Shown in pieces: positions 63,932 to 64,000 of a stretch of 64,000 bases of DNA. Origin of the DNA: Chloroflexota bacterium. GTDB taxonomy: Bacteria > Chloroflexota > Anaerolineae > Anaerolineales > Villigracilaceae. The stretch covers positions 25,905 to 89,904 of the forward strand of contig JAEWVF010000095.1 in the NCBI GenBank assembly GCA_023459215.1, written 5' to 3'. Position 1 is the stretch's first letter; each line of letters begins with the position of its first letter. The notes under the pieces were generated by a model. The model had not been told where the DNA came from. It made no database searches and saw only the letters and a list, made by a program, of their open reading frames with translations. A program made the translations under genes and the position numbers.

Positions 63932-64000
63932 ATGACCCGACAAGACCTGACCCATTTGAGCAATGATGAATTGATCGATCTGGTGCTTGAGAAACAAGCC
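63932..64000 (+). CDS. IS66-type transposase, N-terminal start only
   Basis: An ATG at 63932 opens MTRQDLTHLSNDELIDLVL, resembling the start of IS66-family TnpC transposases (short helix with ELxxLSxxELIxLVL), and runs off the window after 23 codons. Too short for certainty. Confidence 0.5.
   Translation, partial: MTRQDLTHLSNDELIDLVLEKQA

Overview
The window looks like an accessory region of a Chloroflexota (Anaerolineae-like) chromosome or large integrative element. This is inferred from gene content: a monoderm-style Tad pilus operon without an outer-membrane secretin, DUF234/DUF4143 AAA ATPases, a large HTH-NB-ARC-WD40 protein, and long secreted Ig-like proteins. No rRNA, tRNA, integrase or CRISPR array was seen.

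Layout. 1-4.9 kb: the 5' end of a B12-binding radical SAM gene (minus), a DUF234 ATPase, a Fic protein and a DUF4143 ATPase, with several perfect palindromes between them. 5.0-14.5 kb: GC-rich operon 1 (plus), which runs from a membrane-anchored protein through secreted, membrane and small hypothetical proteins to a 1184-aa VirB4/HerA-like ATPase with a Ser/Gln-rich insert. It looks like a divergent type IV secretion or conjugation module. 14.5-17.3 kb: a MITE-like repeat, a DUF1232 protein, a YaaW-like/J-domain protein and a gene-poor stretch. 17.3-42.3 kb: an AT-richer Dpd island (7-deazaguanine DNA modification and restriction) with an XRE regulator, dpdF-G-H-I-J-K, a HEPN protein, a second divergent DpdG/DpdH-like pair on the minus strand, two TGT-like transglycosylases, a YhhQ-type transporter, queC, an HNH protein and dpdB. 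42.4-56.2 kb: GC-rich operon 2, a Tad (Flp) pilus operon with large Ig-like surface proteins. 56.3-64 kb: an NLR-like WD40 protein, a small protein with an ABCG-type transporter, a truncated cytosine methyltransferase, a decayed IS3 element and the start of an IS66-type transposase.

Most interesting observations. (1) Operons 1 and 2, 37 kb apart, begin with near-identical promoters and about 120-nt leader RNAs. The leaders share a long terminator-like hairpin with compensatory base changes and a conserved competing pairing, so this is a candidate undescribed attenuator or riboswitch coupling the secretion-like module to the pilus. (2) The Dpd island is a variant. It carries two transglycosylases, one fused to an N-terminal YaaA/DUF6884-like domain; a second DpdG/DpdH-like gene pair that shares a P-loop and a Cys cluster with the canonical pair; a HEPN protein coupled to dpdK; and an HNH protein coupled to dpdB. 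I found no separate dpdC, dpdD or dpdE.

If the assignments hold, the transporter and QueC would supply preQ0. The TGT-like enzymes with DpdB would insert it into DNA, and the helicases, ATPases, PLD, HEPN and HNH proteins would attack unmodified DNA or respond to it. Dpd letters are given from order and visible motifs, not from a database search.
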